Positions 11,677 to 26,000 of a stretch of 64,000 nucleotides of DNA are shown piece by piece (within the stretch, counting starts at the first letter, position 1; each line of letters opens with the position of its first letter). The translations under genes were made by a program, and so were the position numbers. Under the pieces are notes generated by a model. That model saw only the letters and a list, made by a program, of their open reading frames with translations. It was not told where the DNA came from and did not search any database. The stretch is from Sanderia malayensis (Eukaryota; Cnidaria; Scyphozoa; Semaeostomeae; Pelagiidae): assembly GCA_013076295.1 (NCBI GenBank), contig RQOL01000906.1, positions 930,001-994,000 of the forward strand, read 5' to 3'.

Positions 11677-12852
11677 TCATCTTTCTGCCATGATAAGAGA
11701 TTGACTCCATTCCAGACACCACTGGGTGATTCTCTCGAGAAGAACACCATTGCAATCAGCAGACAGTTCTTTCACACTCAACGAATGGCCAGCATTCTCA
11801 AGCCAATGAATCTTCGTATCCGCGTTGATTCGATCGAGCAAGTTCTCGAGTAAATCCTTTCTGCACATTTCGTCTCTTGTGCCACTGATAAACAAGGCAG
11901 GCACACTCAAGTGGTTAACATGTGACACGCGCAGGTCACGGTGCTGGCGTGGACGGTGCAATGGGTATGACAAGCATATGCAACCAAGTATAAAGCCAAG
12001 GTTATGGCTTTGCTCTTCTGCATACACTGTGGCAAGTTCCGCAGCCACACGTGCACCCATTGATCTGCCTGAAAATGTAAGATAAAAAGACCTTTAGACT
12101 TGTAAAGACTAGAAGTAACGAACTGTCAGAAAGTGGGTGAAATGTTAGTTAATTTTTTGCGATTGTATCGCATCCAACTTGATTGATAAAATAAACTACA
12201 AAATATTGCACATTTTTATTGCATGAAAGATTTGGACATACACAATAGAGTACACATAGATTATACCAGAGAACTTAGAAAAAAACTGCAATGAGCTTCT
12301 GCTGCAACAATTCTGACAAAAACGGCAAAACGCAAGGGCTCACTTCGAGAATTCGTAAGCACGCTCCTCCGTCCTGCGCAGTTGGTAAGCGCGCTCCTCC
12401 ATCGCGCGCAAACATCAGACCATTGTCCTGCCATCTATATTTGATTGGATGACCCCTCTCAGGGGGTTTTGAAGCAGGGTAGGATTGGGAATTATCCTTC
12501 ATTATAGACAGTGCTCCACTAAACATAACAAAAGAAAGAAAGTTGCCCCTCTTCCTGGTCAAACAAAAAAATATAGGTACCTGCTACAATGCACCCCTTT
12601 ACTTTGAAATCATCGTGCAGTCTTAGTAACTCCTAAAAAAGATGTGATACATTCATACGTTCAACATAAGGCAACATCGTGGAAAGAGAAGAGGGTCTGC
12701 ACATCAAATCAACGATGGTGTAGCCTTGTGGTTGGTGTAGCCTTCCGAGGTGGGAAAATGAGTACCCAGGCTACTGGGGTAATAAATGACAGTGTCCCCA
12801 ATTAGTAGAAATGCTAAATACCTTTGAAACTTAATTAAAGCCATTGTTATTA

Positions 12853-12887
<35 letters not shown>

Positions 12888-13536
12888 TAATTCCAGCACG
12901 TGTCTGTAAAAGGCATTGAATTGAAGATAAAAGTAAAGCAGCTTGAAATAATCGAATTTAAATCCAAATTGCATTGCATACCAATGCTGCAGTAAAACAT
13001 TTGACTCTGTATTTTAAATTAGGAGTCTTGCAGGTGAATCGTAGCACGGTCAATCCAGCTGTGGCGCATTTATTTGCAATGCAAACTATCTGATGCGAAT
13101 TCATATCTCCACCAGCACCATGGGTAATAATAAATCCATAATCGGTCCATGTTGATCTCTTCAATGGCAATGAAATTATTCCACTCACGTAACGTTTTTC
13201 ATCAACATCTATTGTTATTGCAACCTTGAGCAAAATAAATAAAAAAATCTATAATTAGGATTATCCACAAAATGAATGCTGAGATCTAAGCTCTGAAAAA
13301 TAAATCCAGGAGCCCTCAATAATATCGTGAATGCTAAATCTGAACCTGAAACTTCTAAAATAATAATTTCAATACTCAAACTCAAGATTCAAAATCTGTT
13401 TTCAGCAAAAATACAACTTTATTATTCAAACACGAAAAGTAAACATTCGAATAATTAAGATTGTTAGATGCAAATAAGATAGCATTGATTGAGCTGAAAG
13501 GACACTAATACACACTTCTTTTACGTTGCTCGTCAT
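11677..13536 (-). CDS. TEX30: TEX30-like alpha/beta-hydrolase-fold protein (KAT8 NSL3/TEX30 family)
   Basis: Exons read on the minus strand: 12982-13224 with 'DYGFIITHGAGGDMNSHQ' (oxyanion-loop region) and 'GLTVLRFTCKTPNLKYRVK'; 12581-12632 with 'ELLRLHDDFKVKGCIVAG'; and 11677-12068 with 'GRSMGARVAAELA' (nucleophile elbow G-x-S-x-G), 'CLSYPLHRPRQH', 'VPALFISGTRDEMC' and 'KIHWLENAGHSLSVK' (acid and histidine positions). Order and wording match TEX30 throughout. The Ser-Asp-His positions look intact, but no substrate is known for this family. The first coding exon is less certain: an ATG at 13534-13536 reads 'MTSNVKE' and can splice by a GTGTGT donor into 'VAITIDVD'; an alternative donor gives 'MTSN'. 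Confidence 0.88.
12375..12890. repeat. SINE-like and simple-repeat debris in a TEX30 intron
   Basis: A tRNA-like A-box segment (GCGCAGTTGGTAAGCGCG, about 12376-12393) lies upstream of a SINE-tail-like stretch (about 12720-12850). That stretch runs into a (TTA)n microsatellite at about 12853-12887. Whether head and tail belong to one insertion is unclear. Confidence 0.45.
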
Positions 13537-14057
13537 TTGGCAGAAGGTATAACTGAATATACCACCAAATACTTTCAAGATAGTTGTTTTCACTTGCTGT
13601 ACAGTTCTGCTTCCAAAACAACAGAAGGAGACAAAGCGGAGGAGCGCACACAGACACCAAAGGAGGAGAGAGACAATGCAGAAGCATTGCATTTGTTGTG
13701 TTGGGGAGGGGAGGGACAGAAGACGGGCTGCGATCAACGACTGATGGAATGTGGAACATTTTTAAATGTTAAATATTTAATGCCATATCAATACTCTGGT
13801 TGTTATCAAACTTAAAGCACGGCGGAAAATTTTGGGCTCAGCTATTTGGAAGAAAGATCTGTAAAATGTGTATTTCCGTATGATGCCGAAAATGTAAAAT
13901 TCCAGAGTGACTTGTTCGCACGTTTGTCTTTATTAGGCCCTGGACAACCATAATATTTGTATTTGGGATTGCAAGCCCAATGAGCTCAGTATTAAGTGAG
14001 CAAGGACTGCTCTGATAAAAAGGATAGGAAGTTATAAGCGTTCAGCCTCCCGTGATC
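13537..14057. promoter_or_regulatory. Divergent promoter interval TEX30 / SOS
   Basis: 521 bp between the proposed TEX30 ATG (minus) and the SOS ATG (plus). It should contain both 5' UTRs and promoters. An open frame across 13537-13815 shows no homology I recognise and is probably chance. Confidence 0.45.
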
Positions 14058-17000
14058 ATGCCTGCAAATGATATGCAAAACGACGCCTTCAGCACCTGTG
14101 TCAAATGGAAAGGTTTCCTTGTCAATGCATTGAAAAAGGTAAAGTTGCAGATACCACCAGGTTATTTTCTGATCCTTCAGTTGATTTCAGTGCTCTTCAT
14201 AATTTATGAATAAGTGCCTTCTTCTAAGAGCTTGTTAAACTTAATTATTAAAAGAAATACAGCGATTTTTAACTATAATAGGTGCTTGTTTGCAGGTAAA
14301 GGCTTGATATAATTGTATAACAAAACATTGATTTTTGCAGGTTGGAAGACAGGTTCAACCTTCCCTCACCATTGCACAAGATGCTGTCGGATATTTGGAG
14401 GAGCTTATTACGCAGTTGCTTTATTTAATTTGTGCATCAATGCCACGAAGCATACCAGATGTTGAAGAAAGAGTTCAGAAGACATTTCCGCAACAGATCA
14501 ATGACTGGGCTATTGGATTTGCAAAATCAATCACAGATAAAGGAAAAAAGAAAGGTCTCACTCTGCCATTAGATAGGCTTCACCCCTTTATCTGTAAGGT
14601 AGGTCATCTATGCTAGACTTTGTGACGGTATTCAACATTGTGACAGTCAAGTAGGTGGTCTTGTGGGAGAGCTCAAAATTTTTGATGGAATAAGGGGACA
14701 TCATGAAGTCATTGTACCCTTCTTTCTCTTCTATTCCACATCATTGGGTGAAAATTCTCTCATTAAAGAGGAACATATATGTTTAAAAAGGTTTCATTTT
14801 TTCACAATTTTATTGCATGCATTTCTTTCAAAAACTCGCAACTTGTATTTGTAGGAAGTTCTGGGATACAAAATTGAAAATCACACGTCAATGTATATTG
14901 TTGCAATTCTGGAATACATCTCATCTGACATTCTCATGGTCAGTATTCATCTCAAAGAGAGAACTTGAAAAAACCCGTGTTTAATGTATTTTAACGATTA
15001 GGTGCCCTGGACGCTTATTCATTCTGGCACTTTTTAGGGATGCACTTAATTAAAAGTGGCACTTATTTGAGAGAGGGCACTTATTGCAATGAGAGGGGCA
15101 CTTGTTTGAAGCGGTTCCTTATTTCAAAATATTGTCTTTTAATCGGGTAATTTTTTGAAGGGGAGTACTTCATCAAGGAAATGTAGTGATATTAGGAATC
15201 TTCATTTGTGCTAATCAATTAATTGTATGCTTCAGCTTGCTGGTAACTATGTCAAGAACATCAGGCACAATGAAATCACATGTCAAGATATTAAAGTTGC
15301 TATGCAAGCAGACAAAGTAAGAAACAACTTGTTTGTATCCTTGCATCATCTCCCTGTCCCTTACGATTGATCGGGGTACATCAAATTTTATGATTCTATT
15401 TTAACAGGTTCTTATGGATATGTTTCACGGAGATGAGATGGAGCCAACACTGGAGCCAAAAATTGAGGTAAAAATAACTCGCTGTCAGTAACTTGATTAA
15501 CCTGTCTGTTCAATAGATAGATGGTCCTCGTTATGCCAAGGTTTCACTTCTGCACTGTCCTTTTTTGCTGTTACAGCCTCTTGCGAAACGAGGGTCTCTT
15601 CTCTATGAAGACATTCTCAAGGATTTTCTTATGTCGGAAGATCATTACATAAGAGAGCTAAACCTGTTGATAAAGGCAAGGCTTTATTCATTTTCACTTT
15701 GATATTTGTCATATGTGCCACTAATGGATGCAATATGTGAAGTCATAATCGCCATAAAATCTATGTCGTTTTTCCAGGTTTTCAGGCAGCAGTTTATTGA
15801 TGCAGACAAACTTTTTACAGATGAGGTACACAAATGATCTTCTTTCAATTCTTTTTCTTTTCCCTTCGTCTTTATTTTATCCCCTCCTCCCCTTCTTTCT
15901 GGCTTCTATTCATGTCTTAATATCACTCTAACTTTGTCTCACCCTCCCCCCAGCCTCTGCCCGCCCTCTAAAGGGATAAAAGGCAGGGGAGACAAGCTGA
16001 ATGCGCCTAACTCTATTACAGGATGTAGACAATGTATTCGGTAACCTAATGGACATCCACGAAACAACAATACAATTCTATGGGATGCTAGACGCGGCTC
16101 TGGAGATGGCAGACGAGGATTCTTTGTCAAAGAAAAGTCCTCTTATTGGAGATTGTTTTGAAGAAATGGTCGAGGTACTTCATACGACGTCTTCGCACGA
16201 TTATTACATGCAATGCTGTTTTCATTCCAAAAGAATTCGGAATAAAGTAATGAACATCAGTGTCATATTTTCGTATTTTGTCTTACAGGCTGCAGAATTT
16301 GAAGTATACGAGCAATATGCCCGAGAGCTGACCACAGACGGACAAGATGTCGGCAAGCGAATTGCTCACATTCTCAAGCGTCCTGGAGTCAGTGAACATT
16401 TTAAGGTTAGTTTACAATTTATTCAACTATGTTCCTGTTGAATCCAGCAACTTTATCACTACCTAGGGCAAAAATCTACAGTCAACCGAGGACAAACTGT
16501 CTAGTTCTCGGACTGGGGGCCACAATTTGGAAAAATGTTCCAATTTCTTTCAATATTCCTGTTCACCATAGGTTCCTAAACAGAAAAGGATTTGTTCTGT
16601 CTCTCTAGCTTAAATACTGCGAATGCTAACCTTGAATCTAACGACTTTAACACTACCTAAAGCAAAAAGTTACAGTCAACCGAGGACAAACCGTCTAGTT
16701 CTTTGACGGCATCCATTGAGATAGCATATGCTTTATCGCTGTTTTCAATTTATTCGACTATGGTAGGCAAGTATTAAACCAGCGACGAGTATTAGCTTGT
16801 GTTATTTTATTTTTCAGAATTGCAGTATGGCATCCGTTATCAAGTTTGTTTTACCAAAACTACTTTACATTCCCGTATTTCATTGCTTGGAGTATTTTGA
16901 ATACATGAAGGTGGGTTTTACTTTTGTTTATCAACAAGCTGCAACATACCAAGACTATAACGGCATTAGTCTGCGTTGCAGACCGTTGTGAAGGAGGAAA

Positions 17001-20000
17001 ATTTTGAAATGAAAGGACAGACTATAACGGCATGCGATTTCACTGCTTCTTTTAATTAGATCTTTTGATGCAATACGCTTTTCGAAATAGATCCGGCCCT
17101 CCGAATACCGTTTATAGGACCCTGTGAGCTTTCCACTATTAGTCTATTGTTCAAATACAATAGCCTATTGTTGTATCTATTGTTTGAGAACAAGTATTAG
17201 CCCGAAAGGTTTTTAATCTACTGGCTCTTATAATGCTGGTGCTTACTGTATCAAACATTGCAATAGAGAGGCTTTACTTTTTAATGTTTGTTTATGATTG
17301 CCCAATTGTTTTGATAGCTATTGATGACGACATCTCCTAATGGAGAAGACAGAGAGAAGCTTGACGAAGTAGGTACCTCCGTTTATCTGCATCTATACGG
17401 GACAATGATCTTATTGCTTCTGCTTTGTAACACTTATTACGAATTGACGATTGTTCGTCAGGGTTTTGGCATATATCGTATTTTTTGTCTTCATGCGTTG
17501 TTCTCTACTCTTGTGAGTATTGCAAACTTTCAATTGAATAAGGGTTCGCTCTTAAAGAAGTAACAATGTTGTTTTATTTGTTATTTCTACAGGCGTTGAG
17601 TGCGCTGCCTGGATTGCAGGTTTCTTTGGAAAGAATTTGTACCAGAAGCTCGTTCAAGCCGAAGGCCGAGTTAGTAAATAAAAATACAATTTCATCGAGA
17701 CGGTAGATTAAAACTATAGAGATCAAGACATGACTCTTCTGTGACTCCGAGTTTCGTGCTTACGCACTTATCAGACAAATTTAATAATGAATATTCGTAT
17801 CAAGTAGTTTATATTTACAGTATTATCACACCTATGTAAATATAAACTACTTGATACGAATATTCTTCATTAAATCTGTCTGATGAGTGCGTAAGCACGA
17901 AACTCGGAGTCACAGAAGAATCATGTCTTGATCTATATAGTCTTAATCTACCGTATTGTTTGCTCTACACTTCAATGTATGTGCATGCTTCAAGCACTGT
18001 TTCAAGTACGAAGCTGCCTTGGCATATGTTTACAATTTCATCGATATATTTTCATTCATTTTTATTTAGGGACAGGATTTTCTACCAGAGAAGAATAGGC
18101 AGTGTGACGTATACTGCAACCTCGAAACTGAACGAAATACAGAAAAGCATTGATGGGTGGGAGGTACAGAAATCAAATGACATTAATCATGTTTTCTATT
18201 ATTTATATTTTATGTCAAGGCAATTAAGTTGTAATTTGGTATTTGGTTCTCGATTTTAGGGCAAAGATTTATGCCAATGTACCTCGGAGTTTTACAAAGG
18301 TAATGTAAATATGAGTTATGAGCGTACTTGTTGAATCGAAGTGCGTCAAGTCTTTTACAGTCGTTCATTCAAAGATTTTGCAAGCATCATGAAATTCTTA
18401 TATTTTCTGTCAGAGGGACAAACATTGAAAGTCAGTTCCAGCGGCAAGAAGGTAAATAGCAGTATTATTTAGTAAAGTAGAATAAATATTACTAGTAATA
18501 TTTATTCTACTTTTCAAACTTCTCGCAGCCTGATTTTTTGAAGGTTATCAATACCTGATCATCCAAATTTAATCAATGCTCTAGCAACCCGCACCTGACA
18601 GCATGCAAATTTTGATCCAGCCTATTGTTAAAAACAATGGGCTATTGTTTCTTCTATCCTTTTGAGATCATCCTGGATGTTCTCTATCCATCGGTTCTTA
18701 CCGTAAATCCTCGAATAAGCCCCCACCTTCGAATAAGCCCTCCCCTCGAATAAGCCCCCACCCCGATAATCATTTGCAAGGATATTGAGGCCAAGTTTCC
18801 AGACATTGAAGTTATTTAGTGAACGTATTGCAAATAGCAGCAAGTTTAAACCAATAACTTCATTGATTGGCTGCATCGTATAGCTTTTATGTTGCTTAAT
18901 ATTAAACAACAATCAGACTAAAATTTCGTTTTTGCAAATAAGCCCCCGGGGGCTTATTCGAGGATTTACGGTATATGTAGATTTTTACTGCATTCACTAC
19001 TTTGGGTTTGACTATCTCTGATTATACTGTGTCGTTCTAGGGGCTCACTGATCGCTACGTGTTCCTGTTCGATAGTCTGTTACTTCTTACCAAGCAGGTA
19101 TGACCCTCTTCACACTACAGTTGAGATGTTGTTGAAAGGATGGCTCGCTTACATTGCATCTCGTTGTTTTTTTGTAGAACGCAAGGCATTCTATCACAGG
19201 ACTGATCAGCGCGGAATATCGCTTTAAGGAGAAGTTTTTCCTTCGCAAAGTTGAGATTAAAGATCTGGAAGATACTGAAGGTAGTAATTTTTCACGCAAG
19301 TCTTTGTCACTGCTCCACCCGTAACTAAACAAAAGATTAGAAGCCAATTGTGTTCAACAAACAGATTTCGCAAAAGCTCTATTACAAGCTTCCTTCCTAT
19401 CAAGCCTCCTTTCTAATAAGCCTCTTTTTAAAACAAGCTTTGAACCAAGCCTCCCCTGTTTTTGAAATTATGAATTGGTTGAGCTATAAAAGTTCATTTT
19501 TGCCCTTATTTTAAACGAACATTTTCTTGAAGTTTATTTAATAATTTTATTAGGCTTTTCTCTGTATTAAACCCTTCTATCTAACAAGGCAAGGTCCCCT
19601 TCTGGAACCTCGAAAATTAAACGAACGCTCAATACTGTCAATATCGTGAAACCCCCTTGCGTAAAAGATTACAGTTTATACATACAGATGTGCATAATTT
19701 ATTTTTTCTTAACTTTTCTTTTATGCAGAGCTTAGTAATGCCTTTGAAATTGTGCCAAAGGAACAACCAACGTGTATCATTGTTTGCAAAACAGAAGAAG
19801 AGAAGAACGAATGGATGTCAGTCTTGCTAACCCTGCTTTTACGGAGGTATGAAAACATTTCTCTTTTATTTCCATATGAATATATGCGGTGCACCTTTGC
19901 TCCTCATGAAAGTATACGTCATGATCTCAATTTATAATCCCACTCTTTGTCATTATCGTAATTTTTACTCTATAGAAAGTATTTATATATGTGCTAATGC

Positions 20001-23000
20001 TTCACCCAAACCCGTTGGTGTTAGAGCTAGAGCGTTGAAAATAGTTTCAAGGTGTTCAGAATCCTCGCTTCTATAAGAAATGAGTCATTTTGATTGCACG
20101 TTTATAAGATTGTGATGTCAGAGGCTTTTTATAATGCCATTGTTCATCAATCGCAGAGGCTCTATGGATTCTACGTATTTGGTCTAATATTTGATCTGCT
20201 TCATCAAGTATTGAAGCTAGAGCAATGAAAAAGGTCTGAAACTGCTCAAAAATCTTATTTTTATAAGAATGGAGCCTTGCTCAACAAATTAGTCGAAATC
20301 CTCTTATCTATTACGGCTCTGGGTTGGACCTTTTCTGTTTTCTGCTGCAATATATATTGCTAGTCTGATCCGATTACTTGTGGGAAATAGGTGAATGGCT
20401 CTATGTCTCGTTATTAATTGCTGATCAGTGGTTTTCGTGCCGATTGAACCTGTTCGAGTTGAAGTATCGAAAGCAGGAAATGATCTCATCGGTACCCTTC
20501 GTTGCTGTAACAATGTTTTTGAGCTCTGCTTAGCCTGTTTATTGTTTGTGATGCAAAATCTAACTCAGTTCAGATTTCAATGCATCACCTGTTCGTTTGC
20601 TTTTCCAAGTGTCGGGAGTGTGTTCTGAGATCGACCTGTTGCAGATAACTTGATTTGCTTGTGATTGCAAGACGCTTAATTGTTTGAGTAAAACACAATT
20701 GGACAGGAAGACTCTGATCAGACTTATCAATTCTTCGTCGTGTCTGAATATACAAGCTTTTTAGCAGACATTGCACAGTAGAAAGCCGTAAGAGAAGGAC
20801 AAATGTTCTTTTACGCGAGCTGAGTCTTGGCTGGATCGTGCGTGAATTCGATATTTGTTGGTGATATTTTTATGAACTTTATATCGTTATTGCTTTGCTG
20901 ACGGATTTTGGAGTCGGATTTGAAAAGCTGCAAGGCAATTAGAATCACGCTTGCCCAATGTGCTGACTTTGTTTATTATTTCGGAACTCCAGTCGGCCAG
21001 TGCGTTGTTTACCGTTCATTGCTCATTTTCTTGAGAGTTTTGCTGGTAACTTTGTTTGCCATGGACACGTTTTCGTTGACAGAAAGGCTGTCTTGAAGGA
21101 AATCTCTTTATACATCGATAAGGGACATCGCAAGATTTGAGAAACCAGTTGTCGTATTCTTCATTGCATATGCGTTCGACGCTGAGCTGTACGGTACGCT
21201 TGTGCTCTCATCGCTACTCCTGGATGTTGTTGTCAGCTTGCTAGACATCGTGCTCTGCTTTCACAACGATTAACTCATCGCAGTATAATCCAGAATGATC
21301 CAGCCGAAATCCGGAATAATCCAGTCATAATCCAGAATAATACATTCATGGCTGTTTGCCTTCTTAATTAAGACGCGGATTTCAAATCGTCTTTCAAAAG
21401 ATTGAACACGTTGACCAAAACCTCTTCGATAACATTGATCAGTTTGCAATTTGATTTTTATTTGCTGACTTTGCTTTCTTGTTGAGCTGAATATTTACTA
21501 TTGTGTGACACACATAAAAAGATTTATGAACTCTCCTGTGCAACATTTAACTTATTCGGTATCTTGAATACCCATCCACGTTGCCGAGTGTTCAACTCTT
21601 AATGTCGCACACAGAATTGTGCAGCTCACCATTGTTAATAAGCTACAAGCATAGTAGAAGCACGAGACAGGAGCGGGAGTTCACATTGGAAGCCGAGGCG
21701 ACTGATCCTCGATTTTTTTCTCGGATACTTCACGTTAGAATGTCACCAGAATTTCAGTGTGCTCTATCGACGTGAGCTAGGTCGATTTGATAACTAATAG
21801 ATGATAAGGCGTATATAGGGAGTAATAGGCGGAGATAAAGACCGTGTTGTCATCATAATCATCATAATCAGCATAATCAGCATTGTTAATGTTGGCATTC
21901 TTCAAGTCAGTGAAATTTGCTCTTGATTCCCATAGCACATTGGATCGTATGCTCGATGCAATATTGGTGGATGAAGAACAACTTGCACAGCATCAATGGA
22001 AAATACCGGACCATTACTGGTACGTTAATGCTATTTATCACATACGTATACCCCATATATGCGAGTTATCATTGCAAGTCTTTATTTAAGACGGTTGAAC
22101 CAAAAGGAAGCATATGATCAGCTTGAATACCATGATGATTAACATTGATACCCAAGCCCCAAAATCTTGTGTCATGTTCATAGCTCTTTCTTCGCAGCTA
22201 TTCAAGGATCTCTGTATCTTTTTGCCTCGTTGTTTTGCAAATATCATTATTTTTTTAGTTTCGCAGTTGAAGACACCTATGAGAATGTTGTGTTTGAAGA
22301 AGGTGAAGAAGTAAGCTGAATCTGGTCTTTTCTTTCATCTCCATCCTACATATTACCCTTTCCATCCTACATATTACCCTTTCCTACATATTACCCTTTC
22401 CTACATATTACCCTTTCCTTCCTAAATCACTATTTCCATTGTTTGACTTCAGCAATATACTTCTTCTTTTTTCCATGATAATTTTCCTCGTTCACGTCGT
22501 CTTGCCAATCCTCGTTAAGCCCATGAAATCAAGCCTAAATATAGTCAGTTGAATAGAGGCTCCAGATAAAGCATCGTAAAGCTGATTAGAACATGCTAAT
22601 AGTAATACTTATAATACTAATAATGTGAAAATCCCTTCACAGGATCGTGCCGTGCCTCTTATTAAAGGTGGAACGCTTTTGAAACTGATCGAAAGATTAA
22701 CTTTCCATAAATATGCAGGTGAGTAGTTGACTTTTTCAACTCCGCAATTTGTATTCCTTGTTTGTTGATTATGTTTGTTGATTATCTTTGTTGATTACGT
22801 TTGTTTATTATGTTTGTTGATTATGTTGATTCGCTGTATGGTTTTGTTGGACCACATATGCGTCCACCAAGGGGATATTCTACTGTTACTTTATTTGCTT
22901 GACTTATTCAGACGGCTGCTATTCTAGGCTCTGTTTATACGGCCACCTTTCTGCTGCCTCCATAATTTATTTCGAGAGAAATTCGAATTCAAATTGACGC

Positions 23001-26000
23001 AAGAGAGGCATTGACGCACGTATCAACCAGACCCCACGTTAACCTTGCTTTTCTGCATCAACGAAAGACCAATTCAATTTTGATGGACTGATGTTAGCCT
23101 ATTTTTAGGTCTTCTTAAACCGATTACTATCTCTCACGGGCCCAAGAGTTCAACAAAGTTTATTCTGTCTCGGATTGCTTCTAAGAAAGTCTATGCGATG
23201 TGCTTGTAGAAAAAGCTACACCCAGTTTCTATCTAACTCACACTTATCAGTTGTTGACAAGGAATTTTCTTTTTCTCTTCAGATCCAACATTTGTGCGGA
23301 TCTTCCTTACCACGTATCGATCATTTTGTAATCCCGAGGAGTTTCTCGACTTGCTCATCAAACGGTATGAGATCCCCGAGCCTCCACCTTCAGATAAAGA
23401 TCAGTTGGCCATCCAAAGAGGCCAACCTGTTGTCAGGGAGGATTTGAAGAAATTTAGAAAGGAATATGCTCAGCCCGTCCAACTAAGGTAAGAAGAATCA
23501 TCGTCGTTATATTGTTATTTTATTGTTGCACTCGTTATGTGTTACTACTGGCACTGAACTGCCAAATGCAACAGATCTGTGTGCTTCTTTGCCCCGAAGG
23601 TATTTAGTTCGATTCCTGAGTAACCTTTGTCCTTGCAAGAACCGAGCCTTGATTCTAAGTAAGGATTGAGTTTTAAATGAGAAGTTGCTTATCGAATTTC
23701 AGTTATAAATTAGATTTACAGCTCGAACAATTTGCACAGTTCAAATTTGTGTAATTTGAACTTTATTTAATTCGAACGAAGTTCTCCGCATCTTCAAGGA
23801 TTAGCTACTAATGAACCAATCCGTATAAAACAAACCTCGAAATGTGAACTTTTTGTAATTCAAATATTTTCATGCTTCCCTGAGCTTTTCGAATTAAATA
23901 GAGTTTACCATCATTATTTTTATCTGTTTTAATCTTGTCCTTTGACAGAGTTTTGAATGTCGTACGTCAATGGGTTGACCAGCACTTTTACGACTTTGAA
24001 CGAGATACCGAATTGCTACGCAAGTTGGAAGATTTCTTCAGTCGTATCAGGCGATCAACAGCCGTGAAGAAATGGGTCAGATCGATCGACAAAATGATCC
24101 AAAGAAGAGTAAGTGATGATTCAATCTTTTTTCCCATATACATCACCCCCGTCCTGTTGTATTATTCAGCTTGATTTTATTACGAGAATTGTTCAGAACC
24201 GGGGGTATAGCTGCACTGATCCGTTGCTCGAGGATGTATAACTTTGTGTTATTTTCATTTAGAAAGAAGCTTTACTATTCAGTCCAGAACACAGTTTTTC
24301 TCATCCAACGCCACCAGTTGAATGGCATTTGACGCAAGATCCTGATAAATTTGACATCCTTACGGTACAGCATGTCTCATCTTTCTTCTGGTCTTATTCA
24401 CAAGTATAGTTTTACCAGCCAGATAGTGTGGCTGATGTTCTGATAAAATGCTATCCATCTTTCTAGCTACACCCGCTTGAAATCGGACGTCAGATAACTT
24501 TACTTGAATCAGAGATGTTCAGGTAGTTATGTTTTCACTGTCGTGTGCAATACACAACGTGTCAATTATTCACCTCTTCGTAACCTCACGGCTAATCAAA
24601 ATCGTAGTTATTGATAGTAAAGCATTGGTTTATTTCCATTTCAACCAGATCTATAAAGCCATCCGAATTGGTTGGCAGTGCATGGACAAAGAAAGACAAG
24701 GAGAAGACCTCTCCGAATGCTTTAAGAATGATTCGATGCTCTAATAAAATCACGTACTGGTTCGAAAAGAGTATTATCGATGCTTCGAATTTCGAAGAAA
24801 GAGTCGCAATCATGTCGAGAATCATTGAGGTTTTATTGGTGAGTGTTCTTTCAGATATGATTAAAGTAAATAACCGAATAACCGCCCCCTGCCCGAGTAA
24901 GCGCCAGGGGCTGTTACTCAACATGTGTTACTGAACGTTGTAATGCTGTCAGGTAATTTTTGCCCGAATTTATGTGTAGGTATTTCAAGATTTGAACAAT
25001 TTTAATGGGATGATGGAAGTAGTGAGTGCTCTGAATTCGGCTCCTGTCTTTCGACTTCACCTCACTTTCGCAGTAAGTTCTGAGTTTTTCTTTGTCTTTT
25101 TTGCATGCTTTTGTTTTAGATCGTTTAACAATTCCTCCCAGCCTCATTCCTAAATGATTTTGCCTTTCTTCTGGAAGGAAATTACGCCAAAGAAGATGCA
25201 AGCACTGGAGGAAGCAAAGGAACTTGCAGATACGCACAGCAAAAAATATGTCGAAAAATTGCGTTCCATAAACCCTCCGTGTGTTCCCTTCTTAGGTAAG
25301 TCTCGCTCTCGTATTGTTTTAGCCATTAATAAGCATTAATTCACGCTCCTATCTTATATCATATATCTTGTACAGGTACCAGAAGTATTTCATTTTGTAT
25401 TGAAGTCTTTTTTATAAATAGGAATGTATCTGACGAACATTCTCAAGATAGAAGAAGGTAATCCGGACTTTCTTCCAAACCGTGGAGAGGATATAATCAA
25501 TTTTACGAAGCGGTAAGCCACACACCACTCTAAATAGCGGAACAATGCACTCCCATACTCCATCGTGCGAGGTATTTGACATTTCATTGATTCTCTTTTG
25601 GTTGATGTTGTAGGCGAATGGTGGCCGATATAACCGGCGAAATACAGCAATACCAAAACCAGCCTTACAATCTTCAGACTGATCCATCAATAAGGGTTCG
25701 TATAATTGATAGATAATCGAGCTAACTGGGACTTACAGCCACTCACCTCGCTTTTGTATCACATTAAATCCACAGATCTTGTGGAATTATTCTGAATATC
25801 CACGCTGTTTGTCAATGTTGGTAGATACTGGATGGCCAACTCGCCTGAAAGACTGGTTCATTTTTGCATTTATTTTTTTATAGATGCTGTTTCTATTTTT
25901 TAGACGTTCTTTGAAGAGCTGTCTCCGTTTGGCACACAAACAGACAAGACCATTAACGATTATCTATTTGAAGGCTCGCTGGTCATCGAGCCGCGGGGTG

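Noticed and set aside
13537..13815. 92-codon plus-strand frame between TEX30 and SOS
   Set aside because: Charged, low-complexity peptide with no homology I recognise, overlapping the divergent promoter; likely chance.
22341..22832. Tandem repeats considered as a CRISPR-like array
   Set aside because: Units are directly adjacent without unique spacers and the DNA is animal nuclear; these are ordinary minisatellites.
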